Shown here: positions 1-6,525 of the stretch, in pieces
Layout: every line of letters begins with the position of its first letter
Numbering within the stretch: position 1 is the first letter of the stretch
Assembly (NCBI RefSeq): GCF_019127135.1
Contig: NZ_JAHOEA010000066.1
Span: 1-16,179, forward strand
Length of the DNA: 16,179 bases
Direction of reading: 5' to 3'
DNA from: Segatella copri
GTDB lineage: Bacteria > Bacteroidota > Bacteroidia > Bacteroidales > Bacteroidaceae
The notes under the pieces: model-generated
Seen by the model: the letters and a program-made list of their open reading frames with translations, nothing else
What the model was told of the DNA's origin: nothing
The model's database searches: none
Position numbers and translations under genes: made by a program

Positions 1-192
1 TTACCTCAAGTCGCTTTATGGGGTAAGGGGATTTTGTGTCTGCGACATTTCTGTTATGCAAGAAATATGTACAATAAAATGAATTTTGTCAATTTGCAAG
101 CAAAATCCCACTAAACCCTATAGGTTGCGGATTTGAGGATCACGAAATAAGGAAGGAATTGCAATATGATGAAGGGAGTTACAAATTTTACT
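1..192. other. Intergenic, no gene seen
   Basis: No coding sequence is supported here: all frames are broken by stops and no protein family is recognisable. The only structure seen is a 9-bp inverted repeat, GGGATTTTG at 28-36 and CAAAATCCC at 101-109, which is too short and too far apart to interpret. The stretch is AT-rich and leads into the palindrome array that starts at 193. The left neighbour gene lies outside the window. Confidence 0.6.
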
Positions 193-280
193 GCACAACA
201 ACTGTGTTACGCTCGCACAACACGTGTTGTGCAAGCGCATAACAGCTGATATGCAAGCGCACAACAGCTGTTGTGCGACT
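193..280. repeat. Four tandem 22-bp units, each an 18-bp palindrome
   Basis: Four units begin at 193, 215, 237 and 259, an exact 22-bp pitch. Each is an 18-bp palindromic core plus a 4-base linker. Core 2 (GCACAACACGTGTTGTGC, 215-232) and core 4 (GCACAACAGCTGTTGTGC, 259-276) are perfect palindromes. Core 3 (237-254) breaks symmetry at one base pair and core 1 (193-210) is more degenerate. The linkers are GCTC, AAGC, AAGC and GACT. At 22 bp, about two helical turns, the cores face the same side of the helix. An operator array for a dimeric regulator, or a row of identical RNA hairpins, are both possible. No function is demonstrated. Confidence 0.9.
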
Positions 281-299
281 GACGGAGGTGACTTTCCCG

Positions 300-454
300 G
301 CAACATATACTTACTGTTCCAACAACTTATCCTACTTCTTCCGACAACTTATAAAGGCTTCTTACGATGCTTATTCCTATTGATAAGCAGTTCTAACCCA
401 CATAAATAACACCGCTCATTCGTATCAATCAAACCGCTCATCCATATTAGTGCC
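300..454. repeat. Degenerate 22-bp direct-repeat array abutting a promoter
   Basis: Units start at 300, 322, 344 and 366, then, after one extra base, at 411 and 433; the unit at 388 is barely recognisable. The clearest pairs are ACAACTTAT (322-330 and 344-352) and ACCGCTCAT (411-419 and 433-441), each exactly 22 bp apart. CTTAT or CATAT recurs at 304, 326, 348 and 370. The last unit ends eight bases before the -33 box at 462. The pitch equals that of the palindrome array just upstream, but the unit sequence differs and is not palindromic. Confidence 0.7.
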
Positions 455-461
455 ATTTTTA

Positions 462-493
462 TTTGGTAGTTTAAGAATAAAAGATTACCTTTG
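462..493 (+). promoter_or_regulatory. Bacteroidota-type promoter of the HU-winged-helix gene
   Basis: TTTG at 462-465 and TACCTTTG at 486-493 are separated by 20 bp, matching the Bacteroidota primary sigma factor consensus (TTTG, about 19-21 bp, TAnnTTTG). The predicted transcription start is near 500, giving a leader of about 20 bases before the ATG at 520. The 22-bp repeat array lies directly upstream. Confidence 0.8.
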
Positions 494-519
494 TATCGCT
501 AAACAGAAAGAAGAATACG

Positions 520-1125
520 ATGGCTATTAAATATGAAATCCATTATCTTCCCAATGCAGGAGGAAATGAAGAAACTCGCCGATTCGCCCATATCTTTGAG
601 CAAACAGCTATGACTGACAAGGAGATGATCAGCCGAATCGCCAGACATAGCTGTCTGGGAGAAGGAGAAGTTTCGTCCGTACTCATGAAACTGCGTGATA
701 TCATAGAAGAAGACCTGCAGGATGGAAGACGTGTCAACATTCCGGAAATAGGTTATCTCTCGCTCTCGGTAGATCTGGATATGGATGACCTGAAACCCGA
801 CAATAAAGTGAGAGCTGAATATGTAAGCGTAAGAGGCATCAAGTTTCGCCCCAATGCAGACCTGCTAAAACAGGTGAAATATAATACCCATTTCGAGAAA
901 TCACAATATACTTCCCGCTCCTACCCTTTCTCTGAAGATGCATTGAAGGAGAAAATAAGAGAGTATCTGAAGCATAACCGTTCCATTAACAGAAAAGTAC
1001 TGGAAGCGGAATTTCATATCCGTAAACAGACAGCACTCAACTGGCTGAAGAAACTGGAAAAATCCGGTTTCCTGATTAAAGAAGGTTCACGCAATGCTCC
1101 GGTTTATTTCCTGGCAGAAGAATAG
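520..1125 (+). CDS. HU-like DNA-binding protein with C-terminal winged helix
   Basis: A 201-residue protein with two DNA-binding parts. Residues about 1-125 resemble the divergent Bacteroidota HU/IHF-like domain; the DGRRVNIPEIGYL stretch (68-80) corresponds to the beta region that precedes the HU arm. Residues about 137-201 look like a winged helix-turn-helix with recognition helix near 165-182. This architecture matches the HU-like family fused to wHTH, Ig or glycine-rich tails that is typical of Bacteroidota; individual functions are mostly unknown, but a nucleoid-associated or regulatory role is expected. The ATG at 520 sits about 20 bases behind a good promoter, and the shorter frames here are shadows. 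murQ begins 117 bp downstream without a visible promoter, so co-transcription is possible. Whether it binds the repeats upstream of its own gene is speculation. Confidence 0.85.
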   Translation: MAIKYEIHYLPNAGGNEETRRFAHIFEQTAMTDKEMISRIARHSCLGEGEVSSVLMKLRDIIEEDLQDGRRVNIPEIGYLSLSVDLDMDDLKPDNKVRAEYVSVRGIKFRPNADLLKQVKYNTHFEKSQYTSRSYPFSEDALKEKIREYLKHNRSINRKVLEAEFHIRKQTALNWLKKLEKSGFLIKEGSRNAPVYFLAEE

Positions 1126-1242
1126 GAGCCCATCGGATGATAGGTCTCATCATGATAGAACTCTCTAGATGACTGCAAGCCATAGCCTCCGCGACCATCC
1201 AGGCTTCATTACATTAAATCTACACCCTAAAGATAAAGTAAT

Positions 1243-2088
1243 ATGCCAAATAAAGAAGAAAAGAGAATAACAGAGCAGAGCTCGCTCTACGAACATCTGG
1301 AAAAGATGAGCGTGGATGAACTCACCGCTCATATCAATGCAGAAAACAAGAAGGTGGCTGTGGCAATAGAACAAGCATTGCCTGCCATTAACCAACTGAT
1401 TTCCGCCATCGAAGGGCAGCTGAAGAAGGGCGGAAGGCTCTTCTATGCCGGTTGCGGAACGGGCGGAAGACTGGCTACGCTCGATACCATCGAAGTACAG
1501 AACACCTATGGTATTGACGGTTCACAGATACAAGCCATCTTCCCGGGAGGCATCGGCTGCCTTACACAAACCAGGGAATCCAGAGAAGACGACCTGGAGA
1601 ATGGTTGGCATCAGCTCTGCGACAAGCATATCTCAAAGCAGGATTTCGTACTCGGTTTTTCTGCCAGCGGAACAACCCCCTTCGTGCTTTCCATCTTGCA
1701 GCATTGCAAGGAGGCAGGTATTCCTACGGGTTGCATCGTCAACAATCCTCATGCTCCCATCGCCCAAGCAGCCGATTATCCCGTAGAAGTAATCACGGGA
1801 CCGGAATTTGTAACGGGAAGTACCCGCATGAAAGCCGGCTCATCGCAAAAGATGATTCTGGACATGATCAGCACTTCCCTTCAGATAAGACAAGGACGGG
1901 TGGAAGGCAACAAGATGGTGAACGCCAAGCTTATCAATCATAAACTCATCGACCGCGCCTGCCGCATCTTCATGGAACGCAATCCGCAATATACGGACTA
2001 CGAAGAAGTGAAACAGCTGATTCTGGAATCAGGAAGCGTGAAAAAGGCGGAAGACTTGCTGAAGAGTAAAAGCGATTTAGATATTTAG
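1243..2088 (+). CDS. murQ: N-acetylmuramic acid 6-phosphate etherase (MurQ)
   Basis: A 281-residue sugar-isomerase (SIS) domain protein, slightly shorter than the usual 295-305. MurQ cleaves the D-lactyl ether of MurNAc-6-phosphate to give GlcNAc-6-phosphate and lactate in cytoplasmic cell-wall recycling. Visible landmarks are the sugar-phosphate loop (GRLFYAGCGTGGRL, 64-77), DTIEVQNTYG (81-90), REDD (114-117), SASGTTP (140-146) and the family signature TGSTRMKAG (191-199). Glu84 and Glu115 have the same 31-residue spacing as the catalytic pair Glu83/Glu114 of the E. coli enzyme. Two usually conserved places differ: GTGGRL instead of GTSGRL and SGTTP instead of SGRTP, perhaps marking a Bacteroidota subfamily. 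The short N-terminus and the 117-bp gap to the preceding gene leave the ATG at 1243 as the natural start. No TAnnTTTG box is seen upstream. Confidence 0.87.
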   Translation: MPNKEEKRITEQSSLYEHLEKMSVDELTAHINAENKKVAVAIEQALPAINQLISAIEGQLKKGGRLFYAGCGTGGRLATLDTIEVQNTYGIDGSQIQAIFPGGIGCLTQTRESREDDLENGWHQLCDKHISKQDFVLGFSASGTTPFVLSILQHCKEAGIPTGCIVNNPHAPIAQAADYPVEVITGPEFVTGSTRMKAGSSQKMILDMISTSLQIRQGRVEGNKMVNAKLINHKLIDRACRIFMERNPQYTDYEEVKQLILESGSVKKAEDLLKSKSDLDI

Positions 2089-2100
2089 ATAAATTTAGAC

Positions 2101-2160
2101 AAAACTTCACCTTATATAAATAGAACTATCAAGATTTCACCTTATATAATAGGACTATAT
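2101..2160. repeat. 30-bp tandem duplication in a leader
   Basis: Two 30-bp units, 2101-2130 and 2131-2160, share TTCACCTTATATAA followed by ATAG, one variable base and ACTAT, with one indel. The second copy runs into the ATG of the dehydrogenase gene at 2159. Each copy is AT-rich and could open or bind ribosomes, but no regulatory function is known. Confidence 0.75.
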
Positions 2161-2968
2161 GGCAAAGAAAGCAATTGTAATGGGTGCCACATCGGGCATC
2201 GGAATGGAAGTGGCAAAACTGCTTGCTGCAAAAGGATGGCAGGTAGGAATTGCCGGAAGAAGAATTGAAAGATTGCAGGCTCTGATTGCTGAGGGTAAGA
2301 CAACTTTACAGGGCAAGACAACCCTGCAAAAGGGTATTTCATCTGATGGCGAGGTGACTTCACAGGGCGGCATTACCTGCTACCAGCAAATCGACGTGAC
2401 TTCTCCCAATGCTCCTGCCCAGTTTCTCGAACTCATCGAAAAATTGGGAGGCTTGGACTTGTATTTCCATAGTTCCGGCATTGGCTGGCAGAATAATACA
2501 CTGGATATAGAAAAGGAGTTGAAGACTGTGGAAACCAACGGCTTGGGATTCACGAGAATGGTAGATACGGCATTCAACTGGTTTGCTACTCATCATCAGA
2601 ACAATTCAAAAGCCCGCATTGCCTGCATCACTTCCATCGCCGGAACCAAAGGTCTCGGTGCTGCACCTGCCTACTCTGCCACCAAGCGATTCCAGAACCA
2701 TTATCTGGAATGCCTGTCGCAGCAGGCACGGATGCGTCATCTCCCCATCGCCATTACAGATATCCGACCAGGTTTCGTAAAGACCGACCTTATCGCAGGC
2801 AGCAGCTATCCGCTGCAGCTCAAATCGGAAGACGTGGCGAAACATATCGTGAATGCTATCGAAAACGGAGAGGAAGTTAAGGTGATAGACTGGAGATATG
2901 ATATCCTCGTCTTCCTCTGGCGACTCATTCCTAGATGGTTATGGACGAGATTGAGAATTACGTCATAA
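2159..2968 (+). CDS. Short-chain dehydrogenase/reductase (SDR)
   Basis: A 269-residue classical SDR, an NAD(P)H-dependent oxidoreductase whose substrate cannot be told. The Rossmann nucleotide motif is GATSGIG (9-15), and GRR (33-35) following beta-2 suggests NADPH preference. The catalytic tetrad is complete: Asn127, Ser159, Tyr172 and Lys176 (YSATK). The usual NNAG motif is replaced by HSSG (104-107). PG at 204-205 marks the post-catalytic loop. The C-terminal 30 residues contain a tryptophan-rich hydrophobic stretch (245-264) that could touch the membrane. Between helix B and the IDV strand there is an insertion built of five 6-residue units (46-75). The gene lies 70 bp behind murQ and ends 5 bp from the convergent esterase gene with no terminator between them. 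Confidence 0.88.
   Translation: MAKKAIVMGATSGIGMEVAKLLAAKGWQVGIAGRRIERLQALIAEGKTTLQGKTTLQKGISSDGEVTSQGGITCYQQIDVTSPNAPAQFLELIEKLGGLDLYFHSSGIGWQNNTLDIEKELKTVETNGLGFTRMVDTAFNWFATHHQNNSKARIACITSIAGTKGLGAAPAYSATKRFQNHYLECLSQQARMRHLPIAITDIRPGFVKTDLIAGSSYPLQLKSEDVAKHIVNAIENGEEVKVIDWRYDILVFLWRLIPRWLWTRLRITS
2294..2383 (+). repeat. 18-nt in-frame repeats inside the SDR gene
   Basis: Five consecutive 18-nt units encode GKTTLQ, GKTTLQ, KGISSD, GEVTSQ and GGITCY (residues 46-75). The first two are identical in protein. ACTTTACAGGGC at 2303-2314 recurs as ACTTCACAGGGC at 2357-2368, exactly 54 bases (three units) away, so the fourth and fifth units also derive from the expansion. The repeats fall in a surface loop between Rossmann elements and keep the frame open. 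Confidence 0.8.
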
Positions 2969-2973
2969 CAACT

Positions 2974-4131
2974 TTATTCCTTTCTGATGACAATCGTCTT
3001 GAACCAGTCTTTCAATACTCCAGCATATTGATCCTGCGAATCAGACAGCAGGATGACAACCTGGGAACCATCTTCCAGCTTGGGACCAAGACACAAACCT
3101 TCGTAATTGGCAAAGGAACGCTTGGAAAGTGACAAGCCGGTTTTCCATTCCGCGAGCAATCTCTTCTTCAAGAAAGGAGTATCTGATGAAAAATTCTCTT
3201 TCATAGAAAACTCCTCAGAATTCAAAGGATTGATCAGATAGAGCTTGCACTTGCAGAAAGCACCAATCTTGATCTTCGGGATAAATGCCTCACGCTCCAA
3301 AACCAGAAGCTGTCCATCGGGCAAGGCACAAAGCTCACTCACACCCATCACATAGATATCTGCTTTCTTATGGGTAGAAGGTTGATCCATCTGATAGGCA
3401 TAGGGCGTCATATAACAAGAGTCTTTCTTGCTGCTCACTTGCTCGCTATACTCTTCCTTGTTACGATTTTCCTTTATCTTTCCCCAATCAAGCCTCATCA
3501 AACGAAGCCGATTGGCCAATCCGTTTTGAGGAGTAGCAGGCTGTCCGTCCTTGCGAAGCGTGCTCTCAGGAATCGTCCAGAGATACTGACGGACGAAATC
3601 AAAAGCCAGAGACTCAAAATTATAATTAGGATAAAATTCAGAAGAAGGCCATCTGCTTTCCCAAAGATTCTGCGAAGAGCCAACCTTGGCAGCATCTGCC
3701 GAAGTAGGCAGAATAGGATACTCCTTTAAACGGCAATATCCTTCGCTTGCTATCACCAAGGTAGAATCAGAAACCTTCACGATGGCTTCGTGGTCAAAGC
3801 CTTTCTCCTGCCCCTGCCAAGACTTTCCGTCGTTCAGAGTTCCATCTGTTCTCTCGGTAAACCCAAGGTTCTCTACCTGTTCCAGTTCGCCGGTCTTGGG
3901 ATTCACCAGAATTCGGAAGTTGAAGTATAGGGCACTATCCGACTTGTCGCTTACCACCGCATAGATATCATCATGCAGATGAGCAATACCACTGTAGTTG
4001 CCCGCAGCCACGGTTTTCGGAAAAGCCTTCTGGGGATTCTCTCTCACTACTTTCCAATCCTGTGCTCCAGCCAGCAAGCTGAATGCCAGGAAGATGGACA
4101 GAATATTACAACGCAGCATAAGTAAGAACAA
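2974..4131 (-). CDS. Secreted phytase-like esterase family protein
   Basis: A 385-residue protein with an N-terminal signal peptide (hydrophobic 9-22, cleavage likely after AGA at 23), so probably periplasmic or exported. The rest resembles the 'esterase-like activity of phytase' family, a beta-propeller of uncertain substrate. Repeated blade-type motifs are NYSGIAHLHDD (45-55), FDHEAIVKVSD (112-122), NFESLAFD (171-178), GVSELCALPDGQ (263-274) and NYEGLCLGP (342-350); the acidic Glu/Asp residues in these are typical of the family's metal or substrate sites. The gene overlaps the upstream phosphopantetheinyl transferase gene by 26 bases (14 if Met5 at 4119 is the start), which implies translational coupling. 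Its 3' end lies 5 bp from the convergent dehydrogenase gene. Confidence 0.8.
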   Translation of the reverse strand: MFLLMLRCNILSIFLAFSLLAGAQDWKVVRENPQKAFPKTVAAGNYSGIAHLHDDIYAVVSDKSDSALYFNFRILVNPKTGELEQVENLGFTERTDGTLNDGKSWQGQEKGFDHEAIVKVSDSTLVIASEGYCRLKEYPILPTSADAAKVGSSQNLWESRWPSSEFYPNYNFESLAFDFVRQYLWTIPESTLRKDGQPATPQNGLANRLRLMRLDWGKIKENRNKEEYSEQVSSKKDSCYMTPYAYQMDQPSTHKKADIYVMGVSELCALPDGQLLVLEREAFIPKIKIGAFCKCKLYLINPLNSEEFSMKENFSSDTPFLKKRLLAEWKTGLSLSKRSFANYEGLCLGPKLEDGSQVVILLSDSQDQYAGVLKDWFKTIVIRKE

Positions 4132-4741
4132 ACTCCATGGTTAATTCGAAATCCACATGCGCCGTCTTTCTGCTCTTGAGATTCTCCACATCACACGACC
4201 AGTCTGCCATCGTATCAAATGGCTTTACCCGCATATCCTCAAACATCAGTTTTTCTTCAGAGAATAACTTGAAGACCGTTTCCTTGGCACACCAATGCAC
4301 TAGTTTGGCATCCAGATCTTCCGCCTTCTCATCCTTTCGCAGGAATTTAGAAGCGATGCGCTCTACCCTATCGCTGAAGTATTCGATATCTACCGCCACT
4401 TCCTGATTTTTGGAAAGGATAAGCGCAGCATAACCCTTGGTATGCGAAACGCTGATATGATAACCACGGAACAATGGCTTTCCAGCCTCGTTGTGGGTAA
4501 TGTCACCCGCATGAGAAAGCAAGCCCTTGGAAGCTCCGTTCGTCTTGAGCATCTCATACATTAATGCACGAATGGCAAGAAACTCCAGTTTCCTGCCATC
4601 ATTCTTATATTTCTCTTCCATTTGGGAACGGTAAGCCTGCAGAAGAGGATATGCTTCAAACAACTGTTCTACAGTCTCATCCATCTGCCATAAGCCCAGA
4701 CTCACTCCCGGATAAACTTCTCGTATATTGACAACTGCCAT
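4106..4741 (-). CDS. 4'-phosphopantetheinyl transferase superfamily protein
   Basis: A 211-residue Sfp/HetI-type phosphopantetheinyl transferase, which transfers the 4'-phosphopantetheine arm of CoA to a serine of a carrier protein. Motifs in order are NEAGKPLF (84-91), SVSHTKGYA (97-105; His100), VAVDIEYF (115-122; Asp118 and Glu120 as Mg ligands) and WCAKETVFKLF (150-160; Lys153, Glu154, Lys158). The N-terminal half is the divergent pseudo-repeat usual in the Sfp class. No polyketide or peptide synthetase lies nearby, so the target is probably the fatty-acid carrier protein or an aryl-polyene or other system elsewhere. The gene begins 39 bp downstream of gldE and overlaps the esterase gene. 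A TATATTTG box at 4762-4769 could give it its own promoter. Confidence 0.88.
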   Translation of the reverse strand: MAVVNIREVYPGVSLGLWQMDETVEQLFEAYPLLQAYRSQMEEKYKNDGRKLEFLAIRALMYEMLKTNGASKGLLSHAGDITHNEAGKPLFRGYHISVSHTKGYAALILSKNQEVAVDIEYFSDRVERIASKFLRKDEKAEDLDAKLVHWCAKETVFKLFSEEKLMFEDMRVKPFDTMADWSCDVENLKSRKTAHVDFELTMEFVLTYAAL

Positions 4742-4761
4742 ACTATATAATCAAAATATTA

Positions 4762-4769
4762 CAAATATA
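4762..4769 (-). promoter_or_regulatory. Possible -7 box ahead of the phosphopantetheinyl transferase gene
   Basis: TATATTTG, read on the minus strand, fits TAnnTTTG and lies about 20 bases before the ATG at 4741. No TTTG is found at the right distance upstream (around 4789), so this promoter is weak or fortuitous. The gene may instead be read from gldE. Confidence 0.35.
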
Positions 4770-4780
4770 AGGAGGAGAAA

Positions 4781-6127
4781 CTATTTGGAAGAATTCTCCT
4801 CTTCGCTTCTTACAGGATGTACCGTCACCTTAATCTTGCTGATGCGGCGCTCCTCGATATTCATCACCTCAAAAGTATAGTTCTTATAATCTATCTTCTC
4901 GTGCATACTTGGGAAATCGCCCTTGATTTCCAAGAGCAGACCAGCCAGAGAATCAGCATCGCCCTCAACCTCCTCGAACTCTTCGTCATCTACATTCAGG
5001 ATTTTGCAGAAATCAGAAAGAAGCGTTTTACCTTCAAAGATAAAGGTGTTGTAATTTAATTTCGAGTAGAACTTCTCCTCCTCATCGTATTCATCGTTGA
5101 TTTCTCCTACAATTTCCTCCAGAATATCCTCGAGAGTAACAATACCAGATGTTCCTCCAAACTCATCTACCACAATGGCAATATGAACCTTGTTGTCCTG
5201 GAATTCGCGAAGCAGATCATCTATCTTCTTGGTTTCCGGTACAAAATAAGGAGGACGGATCAGACTCTGCCAACGGAAGTTGGAAGCCTTCGTCAGATGA
5301 GGCAATAAGTCCTTGATATACAGCACGCCACGAATATTATCCGTATTATCTTGATAAACAGGAATACGACTGTAGTTATTTTCCTCAATGCATTTCAACA
5401 CTTCTGGATAGGTGCTGCGGATATCCAGGTCAACAATATTCTGTCGGCTGGTCATCACCTCTTTGGCTGTTTCATCGCCAAAGCGGATGATACCCTTCAG
5501 CATGCTCTGCTCGTCCTTGATATCATTCTTATCAGTCAGTTCCAAAGCTTGTTCCAAGTCATCAACACTCAACACATGATTTTCCTTCTGTATAATCTTT
5601 TCTGCAAGAATTCCGCTTTTCAGCAAGATAGTTTCTAAAGGCCAAAACAACTTTCTGGCAAATAGAATACCCCCTACGCACCGGCGACAGAACTTCAGAG
5701 AATCCTGGCGGGCATACACTTTCGGCATAATCTCACCAAAAAGCAAAAGCAAGAAAGTAAGAATAACCGTAATAATCAGGAACTGAAGCCAATAAGCTTT
5801 AGGACCAAACTCTACGATTCCTGCGAATACATAATTAAGGAGCATGATGATTGTGACATTCACAAAATTATTGGTTATCAAAATGGTAGCCAACGTACGT
5901 TCTGAATCATCACGCAACATCTGTATTTTCTTATCGGCATCAGTCTTTTCATCTTCAAGTTCCGCAACATCAGTTGGTGATAAACTGAAAAAAGCAATTT
6001 CGGAACCACTGGCAAAAGCAGACATGCCTAACAATATAGCTGCAAGTACAGCAGCTACAAAAACCCCGGCGGAAGGCTGCATCAGCATCACATCACCGAA
6101 GGCATCAGTTATGGTGGATATATCCAA
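4781..6127 (-). CDS. gldE: GldE, CNNM/CorC-type gliding-associated membrane protein
   Basis: A 448-residue inner-membrane protein of the CNNM/CorC (hemolysin C) superfamily. The order is an N-terminal transmembrane DUF21 domain (hydrophobic spans near 20-45, 85-108, 112-132 and 150-170), two CBS domains (about 215-335, with DEFGGTSGIVTLEDILEE in the second) and a C-terminal CorC/HlyC domain (about 355-435). In Flavobacterium johnsoniae, GldE supports gliding and type IX secretion together with GldD; in non-gliding Bacteroidota it is kept next to ssb. The start chosen is a TTG at 6127, 22 bases after the ssb stop. An ATG at 6088 (Met14) is an alternative and would give 435 residues; both leave the domains intact. 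The gene is probably co-transcribed with ssb. Confidence 0.87.
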   Translation of the reverse strand: MDISTITDAFGDVMLMQPSAGVFVAAVLAAILLGMSAFASGSEIAFFSLSPTDVAELEDEKTDADKKIQMLRDDSERTLATILITNNFVNVTIIMLLNYVFAGIVEFGPKAYWLQFLIITVILTFLLLLFGEIMPKVYARQDSLKFCRRCVGGILFARKLFWPLETILLKSGILAEKIIQKENHVLSVDDLEQALELTDKNDIKDEQSMLKGIIRFGDETAKEVMTSRQNIVDLDIRSTYPEVLKCIEENNYSRIPVYQDNTDNIRGVLYIKDLLPHLTKASNFRWQSLIRPPYFVPETKKIDDLLREFQDNKVHIAIVVDEFGGTSGIVTLEDILEEIVGEINDEYDEEEKFYSKLNYNTFIFEGKTLLSDFCKILNVDDEEFEEVEGDADSLAGLLLEIKGDFPSMHEKIDYKNYTFEVMNIEERRISKIKVTVHPVRSEEENSSK

Positions 6128-6149
6128 TTTCTGAGCTAAAAATTAATAA

Positions 6150-6497
6150 TTATTGTTCTCTAGTAGCTGGGCGAGTACTCAACATCTCCATATTATCTAC
6201 ATAGATTTCTGTAATATATTGTCTTCTACCCTGCTTGTCATCATAGGAGCGGTAGCGAATTCTTCCTTCCACATAAAGGCGGTCACCCTTATGCACATAC
6301 TTCTCTACTACTTTTGCAAGCCCACGATAAAAAACAAGATTGTGCCAATCTGTATGGTCTGGCACTTGGGTACCATTAGGCAAAGTATATCCTTTCTCAG
6401 TTGTTGCGAGAGAAACCTGAGCTACAGCCTGATCTGCTTCGAAATAATGAATGTCAGGATCTTTTCCTACATTACCAATTAGCATAACCTTGTTCAT
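6150..6497 (-). CDS. ssb: Single-stranded DNA-binding protein
   Basis: A 115-residue OB-fold SSB that coats single-stranded DNA in replication and repair. It opens with MNKVMLIGNVGKDPD, and has the DWHNLVFYRGLAKVVEKYV and GDRLYVEGRIRYRSYDDKQG segments typical of the fold, ending with the beta-5 strand near 95-105. After the OB domain only about eight residues remain (ending PATREQ): the acidic DDDIPF-like tip that bacterial SSBs use to recruit partner proteins is absent. The stop codon TAA at 6150-6152 is clear, so this is not a truncation by the window. It may be a secondary SSB of the gldE locus, with another full-length SSB elsewhere. It lies 28 bases after the unknown gene at 6526 and 22 bases before gldE. 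Confidence 0.9.
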   Translation of the reverse strand: MNKVMLIGNVGKDPDIHYFEADQAVAQVSLATTEKGYTLPNGTQVPDHTDWHNLVFYRGLAKVVEKYVHKGDRLYVEGRIRYRSYDDKQGRRQYITEIYVDNMEMLSTRPATREQ

Positions 6498-6525
6498 GAC
6501 ACGAATCTTTTAAATTTCTGAATAT

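Noticed and set aside
28..109. 9-bp inverted repeat GGGATTTTG and CAAAATCCC.
   Set aside because: With arms 64 bp apart and no flanking gene or duplication, it is compatible with chance.
193..280. CRISPR array.
   Set aside because: The units are contiguous palindromes with 4-base linkers and no unique spacers, and no cas gene is nearby.
118..409. Short open frames on both strands across the palindrome and repeat arrays (62 and 61 residues).
   Set aside because: Their composition reflects the repeats, no ribosome-binding or domain signal is present, and they span regulatory-type DNA.
1445..1943. 113- and 112-residue frames inside murQ.
   Set aside because: Alternative-frame shadows of the etherase gene.
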